A DNA stretch of 64,000 nucleotides from Climacium dendroides (lineage: Eukaryota; Streptophyta; Bryopsida; Hypnales; Climaciaceae), in the NCBI GenBank assembly GCA_950106755.1, contig OX467082.1:23622001-23686000 (forward strand), read 5' to 3'. The notes beneath the pieces were generated by a model. It did not search any database. It was given only the letters and a program-made list of their open reading frames with translations, and was not told the DNA's origin. Position 1 is the first letter of the stretch. The number at the start of each line of letters is the position of its first letter. A program made the translations under genes and the position numbers. Below, piece by piece: positions 1 through 12,870 of the stretch.

Positions 1-176
1 GAAGACCTTGCATTCAACTTGTGGCTACTTTTTGGTTCACCATTAGAGCTTTCGATGCATATTTTTTTGGACCTTTCCCAAATAAATCCATAACAAGCCA
101 TTTGTGCATGAACTTGGGGCCACATGAAACATTTCAATTACATTTCTTTTTGGTGAGTTTCTCATGGAGTACCATT
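1..176 (+). repeat. Reference monomer (first complete unit)
   Basis: This unit sets the numbering used here. Positions 24-118 hold most of the variation between monomers: GGCTAC, GCCTAT, GCCAAT or GCGTAT near 22-27; TTCACC or TTCCCC at 36-41; TTCG, TTTG or TTCC at 51-54; the T-run; CTTTCCC, CTTTGCC or CTGTGCC near 73-79; and CTTGGGG, CATGCGG, CATGGGG, CATCGGG or CCTGGGG at 113-119. Positions 119-157 and 160-176 plus 1-23 of the next unit change much less. AATAAA lies at 81-86 and GGTGAGT at 152-158. No protein or RNA gene is evident. Confidence 0.95.
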
Positions 177-1055
177 GAAGACCTTGCATTCAACTTGTGC
201 CAATTTTTTGGTTCACCATTAGAGCTTTCGATGCATATTTTTTTGGACCTTTCCCAAATAAATCCATAACAAGCCATTTGTGCATGAATTTGGGGCCACA
301 TGAAACATTTCAATTACATTTCTTTTTGGTGAGTTTCTCATGGAGTACCATTGAAGACCTTGCATTCAACTTGTGCCTATTTTTTGGTTCCCCATTAGAG
401 CTTTCGATGCATATTTTTTTGGACCTTTGCCAAATAAATCCATAACAAGCCATTTGTGCATGAACATGCGGCCACATGAAACATTTCAATTACATTTCTT
501 TTTGGTGAGTATCTCATGGAGTACCATTGAAGACCTTGCATTCAACTTGTGCCTATTTTTTGGTTCCCCATTAGAGCTTTTGATGCATATTTTTTGGACG
601 TTTGCCAAATAAATCCAAAACAGGCCATTTGCGTATGAACTTGGGGCCACATGAAACATTTCAATTACATTTCTTTTTGGTGAGTATCTCATGGAGTACC
701 ATTGAAGACCTTGCATTCAACTTGTGCCTATTTTTTGGTTCCCCATTAGAGCTTTCGATGCATATTTTTTTGGACCTTTGCCAAATAAATCCATAACTGG
801 CCATTTGTGCATGAACATGCGGCCACATGAAACATTTCAATTACATTTCTTTTTGGTGAGTATCTCATGGAGTACCATTGAAGATCTTGCATTCAACTTG
901 TGCCAATTTTTTGGTTCACCATTAGAGCTTTTGATGCATATATTTTTGGACCTTTGCCCAATGAATCCAAATTAGGCCATTTGTGCATGAACATGGGGCC
1001 ACATGAAACACTTCAATTACATTTCTTTTTGGTGAGTTTCTCATGGAGTACCATT

Positions 1056-1757
1056 GAAGACCTTGCATTCAACTTGTGCCTATATTTTGGTTCCCCATTA
1101 GAGCTTTTGATGCATATTTTTTTGGACCTTTGCCAAATAAATCCATAACTGGCCATTTGTGCATGAACATGCGGCCACATGAAACATTTCAATTACATTT
1201 CTTTTTGGTGAGTATCTCATGGAGTACCATTGAAGACCTTGCATTCAACTTGTGCCTATTTTTTGGTTCCCCATTAGAGCTTTTGATGCATATTTTTTGG
1301 ACCTTTGCCAAATAAATCCAAATTAGGCCATTTGCGCATGAACTTGGGGCCACATGAAACATTTCAATTACATTTCTTTTTGGTGAGTATCTCATGGAGT
1401 ACCATTGAAGACCTTGCATTCAACTTGTGCCTATTTTTTGGTTCCCCATTAGAGCTTTTGATGCATATTTTTTTGGACCTTTGCCAAATAAATCCATAAC
1501 TGGCCATTTGTGCATGAACATGCGGCCACATGAAACATTTCAATTACATTTCTTTTTGGTGAGTATCTCATGGAGTACCATTGAAGACCTTGCATTCAAC
1601 TTGTGCCTATTTTTTGGTTCCCCATTAGAGCTTTTGATGCATATTTTTTGGACCTTTGCCAAATAAATCCAAAACAGGCCATTTGCGCATGAACTTGGGG
1701 CCACATGAAACATTTCAATTACATTTCTTTTTGGTGAGTTTCTCATGGAGTACCATT
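1056..1757 (+). repeat. Tandem dimer duplication inside HOR-A copy 1 (2 x 351 bp)
   Basis: Two consecutive dimers, 1056-1406 and 1407-1757, are each a 176 bp plus a 175 bp monomer. They share the CATGCGG-type first unit and the 6-T second unit. They differ at a few sites: CTATATTTTGG against CTATTTTTTGG, AAATTAGG against AAAACAGG, and GAGTATC against GAGTTTC. Copies 2 and 3 of HOR-A have one dimer here, which explains the length difference of 2284 against 1933 bp. Confidence 0.8.
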
Positions 1758-2284
1758 GAAGACCTTGCATTCAACTTGTGCCTATTTTTTGGTTCACCAT
1801 TAGAGCTTTCCATGCATATTTTTTTCGACCTTTCCCAAATAAATCCATAACAAGCCATTTGTGCATGAACTTGGGGCCACATGAAACATTTCAATTACAT
1901 TTCTTTTTGGTGAGTTTCTCATGGAGTACCATTGAAGACCTTGCATTCAACTTGTGCCTATTTTTTGGTTCCCCATTAGAGCTTTCGATGCATATCTTTT
2001 TGGACCTTTCCCAAATAAATCCATAACTGGCCATTTGTGCATGAACATGCGGCCACATGAAACATTTCAATTACATTTCTTTTTGGTGAGTATCTCATGG
2101 AGTACCAATGAAGACCTTGCATTCAACTTGTGCCTATTTTTTGGTTCCCCATTAGAGCTTTTGATGCATATTTTTTGGACCTTTGCCAAATAAATCTAAA
2201 ACAGGCCATTTGCGCATGAACTTGGGGCCACATGAAACATTTCAATTACATTTCTTTTTGGTGAGTTTCTCATGGAGTACCATT

Positions 2285-4217
2285 GAAGACCTTGCATTCA
2301 ACTTGTGGCTACTTTTTGGTTCACCATTAGAGCTTTCGATGCATATTTTTTTGGACCTTTCCCAAATAAATCCATAACAAGCCATTTGTGCATGAACTTG
2401 GGGCCACATGAAACATTTCAATTACATTTCTTTTTGGTGAGTTTCTCATGGAGTACCATTGAAGACCTTGCATTCAACTTGTGCCAATTTTTTGGTTCAC
2501 CATTAGAGCTTTCGATGCATATTTTTTTGGACCTTTCCCAAATAAATCCATAACAAGCCATTTGTGCATGAATTTGGGGCCACATGAAACATTTCAATTA
2601 CATTTCTTTTTGGTGAGTTTCTCATGGAGTACCATTGAAGACCTTGCATTCAACTTGTGCCTATTTTTTGGTTCCCCATTAGAGCTTTCGATGCATATTT
2701 TTTTGGACCTTTGCCAAATAAATCCATAACAAGCCATTTGTGCATGAACATGCGGCCACATGAAACATTTCAATTACATTTCTTTTTGGTGAGTATCTCA
2801 TGGAGTACCATTGAAGACCTTGCATTCAACTTGTGCCTATTTTTTGGTTCCCCATTAGAGCTTTTGATGCATATTTTTTGGACGTTTGCCAAATAAATCC
2901 AAAACAGGCCATTTGCGTATGAACTTGGGGCCACATGAAACATTTCAATTACATTTCTTTTTGGTGAGTATCTCATGGAGTACCATTGAAGACCTTGCAT
3001 TCAACTTGTGCCTATTTTTTGGTTCACCATTAGAGCTTTCGATGCATATTTTTTTGGACCTTTGCCAAATAAATCCATAACTGGCCATTTGTGCATGAAC
3101 ATGCGGCCACATGAAACATTTCAATTACATTTCTTTTTGGTGAGTATCTCATGGAGTACCATTGAAGATCTTGCATTCAACTTGTGCCAATTTTTTGGTT
3201 CACCATTAGAGCTTTTGATGCATATATTTTTGGACCTTTGCCCAATGAATCCAAATTAGGCCATTTGTGCATGAACATGGGGCCACATGAAACACTTCAA
3301 TTACATTTCTTTTTGGTGAGTTTCTCATGGAGTACCATTGAAGACCTTGCATTCAACTTGTGCCTATATTTTGGTTCCCCATTAGAGCTTTTGATGCATA
3401 TTTTTTTGGACCTTTGCCAAATAAATCCATAACTGGCCATTTGTGCATGAACATGCGGCCACATGAAACATTTCAATTACATTTCTTTTTGGTGAGTATC
3501 TCATGGAGTACCATTGAAGACCTTGCATTCAACTTGTGCCTATTTTTTGGTTCCCCATTAGAGCTTTTGATGCATATTTTTTGGACCTTTGCCAAATAAA
3601 TCCAAAACAGGCCATTTGCGCATGAACTTGGGGCCACATGAAACATTTCAATTACATTTCTTTTTGGTGAGTTTCTCATGGAGTACCATTGAAGACCTTG
3701 CATTCAACTTGTGCCTATTTTTTGGTTCACCATTAGAGCTTTCCATGCATATTTTTTTCGACCTTTCCCAAATAAATCCATAACAAGCCATTTGTGCATG
3801 AACTTGGGGCCACATGAAACATTTCAATTACATTTCTTTTTGGTGAGTTTCTCATGGAGTACCATTGAAGACCTTGCATTCAACTTGTGCCTATTTTTTG
3901 GTTCCCCATTAGAGCTTTCGATGCATATCTTTTTGGACCTTTGCCAAATAAATCCATAACTGGCCATTTGTGCATGAACATGCGGCCACATGAAACATTT
4001 CAATTACATTTCTTTTTGGTGAGTATCTCATGGAGTACCAATGAAGACCTTGCATTCAACTTGTGCCTATTTTTTGGTTCCCCATTAGAGCTTTTGATGC
4101 ATATTTTTTGGACCTTTGCCAAATAAATCTAAAACAGGCCATTTGCGCATGAACTTGGGGCCACATGAAACATTTCAATTACATTTCTTTTTGGTGAGTT
4201 TCTCATGGAGTACCATT
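2285..4217 (+). repeat. HOR-A copy 2 (11 monomers, 1933 bp)
   Basis: Starts at the GTGGCTACTTTTTGG monomer and matches copy 3 monomer by monomer. By eye only a few substitutions separate them, for example TTCACC against TTCCCC near 3025 and ACACTTC/GAGTTTC against ACATTTC/GAGTATC near 3295-3320. Three monomers are 175 bp, which gives 1933 instead of 1936 bp. Confidence 0.88.
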
Positions 4218-6150
4218 GAAGACCTTGCATTCAACTTGTGGCTACTTTTTGGTTCACCATTAGAGCTTTCGATGCATATTTTTTTGGACCTTTCCCAAAT
4301 AAATCCATAACAAGCCATTTGTGCATGAACTTGGGGCCACATGAAACATTTCAATTACATTTCTTTTTGGTGAGTTTCTCATGGAGTACCATTGAAGACC
4401 TTGCATTCAACTTGTGCCAATTTTTTGGTTCACCATTAGAGCTTTCGATGCATATTTTTTTGGACCTTTCCCAAATAAATCCATAACAAGCCATTTGTGC
4501 ATGAATTTGGGGCCACATGAAACATTTCAATTACATTTCTTTTTGGTGAGTTTCTCATGGAGTACCATTGAAGACCTTGCATTCAACTTGTGCCTATTTT
4601 TTGGTTCCCCATTAGAGCTTTCGATGCATATTTTTTTGGACCTTTGCCAAATAAATCCATAACAAGCCATTTGTGCATGAACATGCGGCCACATGAAACA
4701 TTTCAATTACATTTCTTTTTGGTGAGTATCTCATGGAGTACCATTGAAGACCTTGCATTCAACTTGTGCCTATTTTTTGGTTCCCCATTAGAGCTTTTGA
4801 TGCATATTTTTTGGACGTTTGCCAAATAAATCCAAAACAGGCCATTTGCGTATGAACTTGGGGCCACATGAAACATTTCAATTACATTTCTTTTTGGTGA
4901 GTATCTCATGGAGTACCATTGAAGACCTTGCATTCAACTTGTGCCTATTTTTTGGTTCCCCATTAGAGCTTTCGATGCATATTTTTTTGGACCTTTGCCA
5001 AATAAATCCATAACTGGCCATTTGTGCATGAACATGCGGCCACATGAAACATTTCAATTACATTTCTTTTTGGTGAGTATCTCATGGAGTACCATTGAAG
5101 ATCTTGCATTCAACTTGTGCCAATTTTTTGGTTCACCATTAGAGCTTTTGATGCATATATTTTTGGACCTTTGCCCAATGAATCCAAATTAGGCCATTTG
5201 TGCATGAACATGGGGCCACATGAAACATTTCAATTACATTTCTTTTTGGTGAGTATCTCATGGAGTACCATTGAAGACCTTGCATTCAACTTGTGCCTAT
5301 ATTTTGGTTCCCCATTAGAGCTTTTGATGCATATTTTTTTGGACCTTTGCCAAATAAATCCATAACTGGCCATTTGTGCATGAACATGCGGCCACATGAA
5401 ACATTTCAATTACATTTCTTTTTGGTGAGTATCTCATGGAGTACCATTGAAGACCTTGCATTCAACTTGTGCCTATTTTTTGGTTCCCCATTAGAGCTTT
5501 TGATGCATATTTTTTGGACCTTTGCCAAATAAATCCAAAACAGGCCATTTGCGCATGAACTTGGGGCCACATGAAACATTTCAATTACATTTCTTTTTGG
5601 TGAGTTTCTCATGGAGTACCATTGAAGACCTTGCATTCAACTTGTGCCTATTTTTTGGTTCACCATTAGAGCTTTCCATGCATATTTTTTTCGACCTTTC
5701 CCAAATAAATCCATAACAAGCCATTTGTGCATGAACTTGGGGCCACATGAAACATTTCAATTACATTTCTTTTTGGTGAGTTTCTCATGGAGTACCATTG
5801 AAGACCTTGCATTCAACTTGTGCCTATTTTTTGGTTCCCCATTAGAGCTTTCGATGCATATCTTTTTGGACCTTTGCCAAATAAATCCATAACTGGCCAT
5901 TTGTGCATGAACATGCGGCCACATGAAACATTTCAATTACATTTCTTTTTGGTGAGTATCTCATGGAGTACCAATGAAGACCTTGCATTCAACTTGTGCC
6001 TATTTTTTGGTTCCCCATTAGAGCTTTTGATGCATATTTTTTGGACCTTTGCCAAATAAATCTAAAACAGGCCATTTGCGCATGAACTTGGGGCCACATG
6101 AAACATTTCAATTACATTTCTTTTTGGTGAGTTTCTCATGGAGTACCATT
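4218..6150 (+). repeat. HOR-A copy 3 (11 monomers, 1933 bp)
   Basis: Same monomer order and length as the preceding copy, including the rare markers CCATGCATATTTTTTTCGAC (near 5677), CTTTTTGGACC after ATATC (near 5861) and the CCAATGAAGACC variant near 5972. The near identity of the two copies points to recent duplication or gene conversion at the level of the whole 11-monomer unit. Confidence 0.88.
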
Positions 6151-6905
6151 GAAGACCTTGCATTCAACTTGTGGCTACTTTTTGGTTCACCATTAGAGCT
6201 TTCGATGCATATTTTTTTGGACCTTTCCCAAATAAATCCATAACAAGCCATTTGTGCATGAACTTGGGGCCACATGAAACATTTCAATTACATTTCTTTT
6301 TGGTGAGTTTCTCATGCAGTACCATTGAAGACCTTGCATTCAACTTGTGCCAATTTTTTGGTTCACCATTAGAGCTTTCGATGCATATTTTTTTGGACCT
6401 TTCCCAAATAAATCCATAACAAGCCATTTGTGCATGAATTTGGGGCCACATGAAACATTTCAATTACATTTCTTTTTGGTGAGTTTCTCATGGAGTACCA
6501 TTGAAGACCTTGCATTCAACTTGTGCCTATTTTTTGGTTCCCCATTAGAGCTTTCGATGCATATTTTTTTGGACCTTTGCCAAATAAATCCATAACAAGC
6601 CATTTGTGCATGAACATGCGGCCACATGAAACATTTCAATTACATTTCTTTTTGGTGAGTATCTCATGGAGTACCATTGAAGACCTTGCATTCAACTTGT
6701 GCCTATTTTTTGGTTCCCCATTAGAGCTTTTGATGCATATTTTTTGGACGTTTGCCAAATAAATCCAAAACAGGCCATTTGCGTATGAACTTGGGGCCAC
6801 ATGAAACATTTCAATTACATTTCTTTTTGGTGAGTATCTCATGGAGTACCATTGAAGACCTTGCATTCAACTTGTGCCTATTTTTTGGTTCACCATTAGA
6901 GCTTT
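6151..6905 (+). repeat. HOR-A copy 4, truncated, passing into HOR-B
   Basis: The first four monomers follow the A order; a private G to C change lies at about 6317 (CATGCAGT for CATGGAGT). In the fifth monomer the A copies read GAGCTTTCGATG, but here the sequence reads GAGCTTTTGATG followed by a 6-T run and continues as HOR-B. The switch falls inside a monomer without changing the register, as expected for unequal crossover or conversion between aligned units. Confidence 0.75.
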
Positions 6906-8787
6906 TGATGCATATTTTTTGGACCTTTGCCAAATAAATCCAAAACAGGCCATTTGCGCATGAACTTGGGGCCACATGAAACATTTCAATTACATTTCTT
7001 TTTGGTGAGTATCTTATGGAGTACCATTGAAGACCTTGCATTCAACTTGTGCCTATGTTTTGGTTCCCCATTAGAGCTTTTGATGCATATTTTTTTAGAC
7101 CTTTGCCAAATAAATCCATAACTGGCCATTTGTGCATGAACATGCGGCCACATGAAACATTTCAATTACATTTCTTTTTGGTGAGTATCTCATGGAGTAC
7201 CATTGAAGACCTTGCATTCAACTTGTGCCTATTTTTTGGTTTACCATTAGAGCTTTTGATGCATATTTTTTTGGACCTTTGCCAAATAAATCCATAACAA
7301 GCCATTTGTGCATGAACATGCGGCCACATGAAACATTTCAATTACATTTCTTTTTGGTGAGTATCTCATGGAGTACCATTGAAGACCTTGCATTCAACTT
7401 GTGCCTATTTTTTGGTTCCCCATTAGAGCTTTTGATGCATATATTTTTGGACCTTTGCCCAATAAATCTAAATTAGGCCATTTGTGCATGAACATGGGGC
7501 CACATGAAACACTTCAATTACATTTCTTTTTGGTGAGTATCTCATGGAGTACCATTGAAGACCTTGCATTCAACTTGTGCCTATTTTTTGGTTCCCCATT
7601 AGAGCTTTTGATGCATATTTTTTTGTATCTTTGCCAAATAAATCCATAACAAGCCATTTGTGCATGAACATGCGGCCACATGAAACATTTCAATTACATT
7701 TCTTTTTGGTGAGTATCTCATGGAGTACCATTGAAGACCTTGCATTCAACTTGTGCCTATTTTTTAGTTCACCATTAGAGCTTTTGATGCATATTTTTTT
7801 GGACCTTTGCCAAATAAATCCAAAACGGGCCATTTGCGCATGAACTTGGGGCCACATGAAACATTTCAATTACATTTCTTTTTGGTGAGTATCTCATGGA
7901 GTACCATTGAAGACCTTGCATTCAACTTGTGCCTATTTTTTGGTTCACCATTAGAGCTTTTGATGCATATTTTTTTGGACCTTTGCCAAATAAATCCATA
8001 ACAAGCCATTTGTGCATGAACATGGGGCCACATGAAACATTTCAATTACATTTCTTTTTGGTGAGTATCTCATGGAGTACCATTGAAGACCTTGCATTCA
8101 ACTTGTGCCTATTTTTTGGTTCACCATTAGAGCTTTCGATGCATATATTTTTGGACGTTTGCCAAATAAATCTAAATTAGGCCATTTGTGCATGAACATG
8201 GGGCCACATGAAACACTTCAATTACATTTCTTTTTGGTGAGTATCTCATGGAGTACCATTGAAGACCTTGCATTCAACTTGTGCCTATTTTTTGGTTCCC
8301 CATTAGAGCTTTCGATGCATATTTTTTTGGACCTTTGCCAAATAAATCCATAACAAGCCATTTGTGCATGAACATGCGGCCACATGAAACATTTCAATTA
8401 CATTTCTTTTTGGTGAGTATCTCATGGAGTACCATTGAAGACCTTGCATTCAACTTGTGCCTATTTTTTGGTTCCCCATTAGAGCTTTTGATGCATATTT
8501 TTTGGACGTTTGCCAAATAAATCCAAAACAGGCCATTTGCGTATGAACTTGGGGCCACATGAAACATTTCAATTACATTTCTTTTTGGTGAGTATCTCAT
8601 GGAGTACCATTGAAGACCTTGCATTCAACTTGTGCCTATTTTTTGGTTCACCATTAGAGCTTTCGATGCATATTTTTTTGGACCTTTCCCAAATAAATCC
8701 ATAACAAGCCATTTGTGCATGAACATGGGGCCACATGAAACATTTCAATTACATTTCTTTTTGGTGAGTTTCTCATGGAGTACCATT
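6503..8787 (+). repeat. HOR-B copy 1 (13 monomers, 2285 bp)
   Basis: It carries the linked markers ATCTTATGG and CTATGTTTTGG (near 7015-7055), TTTTTTAGACC (near 7091), GGTTTACC (near 7238), TTTTTTAGTTC (near 7760) and AAAACGGGCC. All recur 2285 bp later. Private changes include TTTTGTATC for TTTTGGACC at about 7621-7629. Its first monomers are shared with the truncated A copy, so the A/B boundary is gradual. Confidence 0.87.
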
Positions 8788-11072
8788 GAAGACCTTGCAT
8801 TCAACTTGTGCCTATTTTTTGGTTCCCCATTAGAGCTTTCGATGCATATTTTTTTGGACCTTTGCCAAATAAATCCATAACAAGCCATTTGTGCATGAAC
8901 ATGCGGCCACATGAAACATTTCAATTACATTTCTTTTTGGTGAGTATCTCATGGAGTACCATTGAAGACCTTGCATTCAACTTGTGCCTATTTTTTGGTT
9001 CACCATTAGAGCTTTTGATGCATATTTTTTGGACGTTTGCCAAATAAATCCAAAACAGGCCATTTGCGTATGAACTTGGGGCCACATGAAACATTTCAAT
9101 TACATTTCTTTTTGGTGAGTATCTCATGGAGTACCATTGAAGACCTTGCATTCAACTTGTGCCTATTTTTTGGTTCACCATTAGAGCTTTTGATGCATAT
9201 TTTTTGGACCTTTGCCAAATAAATCCAAAACAGGCCATTTGCGCATGAACTTGGGGCCACATGAAACATTTCAATTACATTTCTTTTTGGTGAGTATCTT
9301 ATGGAGTACCATTGAAGACCTTGCATTCAACTTGTGCCTATGTTTTGGTTCCCCATTAGAGCTTTTGATGCATATTTTTTTAGACCTTTGCCAAATAAAT
9401 CCATAACTGGCCATTTGTGCATGAACATGCGGCCACATGAAACATTTCAATTACATTTCTTTTTGGTGAGTATCTCATGGAGTACCATTGAAGACCTTGC
9501 ATTCAACTTGTGCCTATTTTTTGGTTTACCATTAGAGCTTTTGATGCATATTTTTTTGGACCTTTGCCAAATAAATCCATAACAAGCCATTTGTGCATGA
9601 ACATGCGGCCACATGAAACATTTCAATTACATTTCTTTTTGGTGAGTATCTCATGGAGTACCATTGAAGACCTTGCATTCAACTTGTGCCTATTTTTTGG
9701 TTCACCATTAGAGCTTTTGATGCATATATTTTTGGACCTTTGCCCAATAAATCTAAATTAGGCCATTTGTGCATGAACATGGGGCCACATGAAACACTTC
9801 AATTACATTTCTTTTTGGTGAGTATCTCATGGAGTACCATTGAAGACCTTGCATTCAACTTGTGCCTATTTTTTGGTTCCCCATTAGAGCTTTTGATGCA
9901 TATTTTTTTGGACCTTTGCCAAATAAATCCATAACAAGCCATTTGTGCATGAACATGCGGCCACATGAAACATTTCAATTACATTTCTTTTTGGTGAGTA
10001 TCTCATGGAGTACCATTGAAGACCTTGCATTCAACTTGTGCCTATTTTTTAGTTCACCATTAGAGCTTTTGATGCATATTTTTTTGGACCTTTGCCAAAT
10101 AAATCCAAAACGGGCCATTTGCGCATGAACTTGGGGCCACATGAAACATTTCAATTACATTTCTTTTTGGTGAGTATCTCATGGAGTACCATTGAAGACC
10201 TTGCATTCAACTTGTGCCTATTTTTTGGTTCACCATTAGAGCTTTTGATGCATATTTTTTTGGACCTTTGCCAAATAAATCCATAACAAGCCATTTGTGC
10301 ATGAACATGGGGCCACATGAAACATTTCAATTACATTTCTTTTTGGTGAGTATCTCATGGAGTACCATTGAAGACCTTGCATTCAACTTGTGCCTATTTT
10401 TTGGTTCACCATTAGAGCTTTTGATGCATATATTTTTGGACGTTTGCCAAATAAATCTAAATTAGGCCATTTGTGCATGAACATGGGGCCACATGAAACA
10501 CTTCAATTACATTTCTTTTTGGTGAGTATCTCATGGAGTACCATTGAAGACCTTGCATTCAACTTGTGCCTATTTTTTGGTTCCCCATTAGAGCTTTCGA
10601 TGCATATTTTTTTGGACCTTTGCCAAATAAATCCATAACAAGCCATTTGTGCATGAACATGCGGCCACATGAAACATTTCAATTACATTTCTTTTTGGTG
10701 AGTATCTCATGGAGTACCATTGAAGACCTTGCATTCAACTTGTGCCTATTTTTTGGTTCCCCATTAGAGCTTTTGATGCATATTTTTTGGACGTTTGCCA
10801 AATAAATCCAAAACAGGCCATTTGCGTATGAACTTGGGGCCACATGAAACATTTCAATTACATTTCTTTTTGGTGAGTATCTCATGGAGTACCATTGAAG
10901 ACCTTGCATTCAACTTGTGCCTATTTTTTGGTTCACCATTAGAGCTTTCGATGCATATTTTTTTGGACCTTTCCCAAATAAATCCATAACAAGCCATTTG
11001 TGCATGAACATGGGGCCACATGAAACATTTCAATTACATTTCTTTTTGGTGAGTTTCTCATGGAGTACCATT
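8788..11072 (+). repeat. HOR-B copy 2 (13 monomers, 2285 bp)
   Basis: Every marker of copy 1 returns at an offset of 2285 bp: CTATGTTTTGG near 9337, TTTAGACC near 9378, GGTTTACC near 9523, TTTTAGTTC near 10048 and AAAACGGGCC near 10106. Only a few substitutions separate it from copies 1 and 3. Confidence 0.9.
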
Positions 11073-12870
11073 GAAGACCTTGCATTCAACTTGTGCCTAT
11101 TTTTTGGTTCCCCATTAGAGCTTTCGATGCATATTTTTTTGGACCTTTGCCAAATAAATCCATAACAAGCCATTTGTGCATGAACATGCGGCCACATGAA
11201 ACATTTCAATTACATTTCTTTTTGGTGAGTATCTCATGGAGTACCATTGAAGACCTTGCATTCAACTTGTGCCTATTTTTTGGTTCCCCATTAGAGCTTT
11301 TGATGCATATTTTTTGGACGTTTGCCAAATAAATCCAAAACAGGCCATTTGCGTATGAACTTGGGGCCACATGAAACATTTCAATTACATTTCTTTTTGG
11401 TGAGTATCTCATGGAGTACCATTGAAGACCTTGCATTCAACTTGTGCCTATTTTTTGGTTCACCATTAGAGCTTTTGATGCATATTTTTTGGACCTTTGC
11501 CAAATAAATCCAAAACAGGCCATTTGCGCATGAACTTGGGGCCACATGAAACATTTCAATTACATTTCTTTTTGGTGAGTATCTTATGGAGTACCATTGA
11601 AGACCTTGCATTCAACTTGTGCCTATGTTTTGGTTCCCCATTAGAGCTTTTGATGCATATTTTTTTAGACCTTTGCCAAATAAATCCATAACTGGCCATT
11701 TGTGCATGAACATGCGGCCACATGAAACATTTCAATTACATTTCTTTTTGGTGAGTATCTCATGGAGTACCATTGAAGACCTTGCATTCAACTTGTGCCT
11801 ATTTTTTGGTTTACCATTAGAGCTTTTGATGCATATTTTTTTGGACCTTTGCCAAATAAATCCATAACAAGCCATTTGTGCATGAACATGCGGCCACATG
11901 AAACATTTCAATTACATTTCTTTTTGGTGAGTATCTCATGGAGTACCATTGAAGACCTTGCATTCAACTTGTGCCTATTTTTTGGTTCACCATTAGAGCT
12001 TTTGATGCATATATTTTTGGACCTTTGCCCAATAAATCTAAATTAGGCCATTTGTGCATGAACATGGGGCCACATGAAACACTTCAATTACATTTCTTTT
12101 TGGTGAGTATCTCATGGAGTACCATTGAAGACCTTGCATTCAACTTGTGCCTATTTTTTGGTTCCCCATTAGAGCTTTTGATGCATATTTTTTTGGACCT
12201 TTGCCAAATAAATCCATAACAAGCCATTTGTGCATGAACATGCGGCCACATGAAACATTTCAATTACATTTCTTTTTGGTGAGTATCTCATGGAGTACCA
12301 TTGAAGACCTTGCATTCAACTTGTGCCTATTTTTTAGTTCACCATTAGAGCTTTTGATGCATATTTTTTTGGACCTTTGCCAAATAAATCCAAAACGGGC
12401 CATTTGCGCATGAACTTGGGGCCACATGAAACATTTCAATTACATTTCTTTTTGGTGAGTATCTCATGGAGTACCATTGAAGACCTTGCATTCAACTTGT
12501 GCCTATTTTTTGGTTCACCATTAGAGCTTTTGATGCATATTTTTTTGGACCTTTGCCAAATAAATCCATAACAAGCCATTTGTGCATGAACATGGGGCCA
12601 CATGAAACATTTCAATTACATTTCTTTTTGGTGAGTATCTCATGGAGTACCATTGAAGACCTTGCATTCAACTTGTGCCTATTTTTTGGTTCACCATTAG
12701 AGCTTTTGATGCATATATTTTTGGACGTTTGCCAAATAAATCTAAATTAGGCCATTTGTGCATGAACATGGGGCCACATGAAACACTTCAATTACATTTC
12801 TTTTTGGTGAGTATCTCATGGAGTACCATTGAAGACCTTGCATTCAACTTGTGCCTATTTTTTGGTTCCC
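11073..12870 (+). repeat. HOR-B copy 3, truncated after about 10 monomers
   Basis: It follows copy 2 at an offset of 2285 bp up to about 12870. There copy 2 reads GCTTTCGATG and CATGCGGCC while this copy reads GCTTTTGATG and CATGCAGCC. From that point the order is that of HOR-C. The shared CATGCAGCC monomer at about 12831-13006 is the bridge. Confidence 0.82.

Larger units (their letters stand above)
1..2284 (+). repeat. HOR-A copy 1 (13 monomers, 2284 bp)
   Basis: It begins with the diagnostic GTGGCTACTTTTTGG monomer, which recurs at 2285, 4218 and 6151. It has the same monomer order as the next two copies, except for one additional pair of monomers (about 1056-1406 against 1407-1757). Four of its monomers are 175 bp because the T-run has 6 instead of 7 T. 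It is the longest A copy and may be either the ancestral form or an expanded one. Confidence 0.85.
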
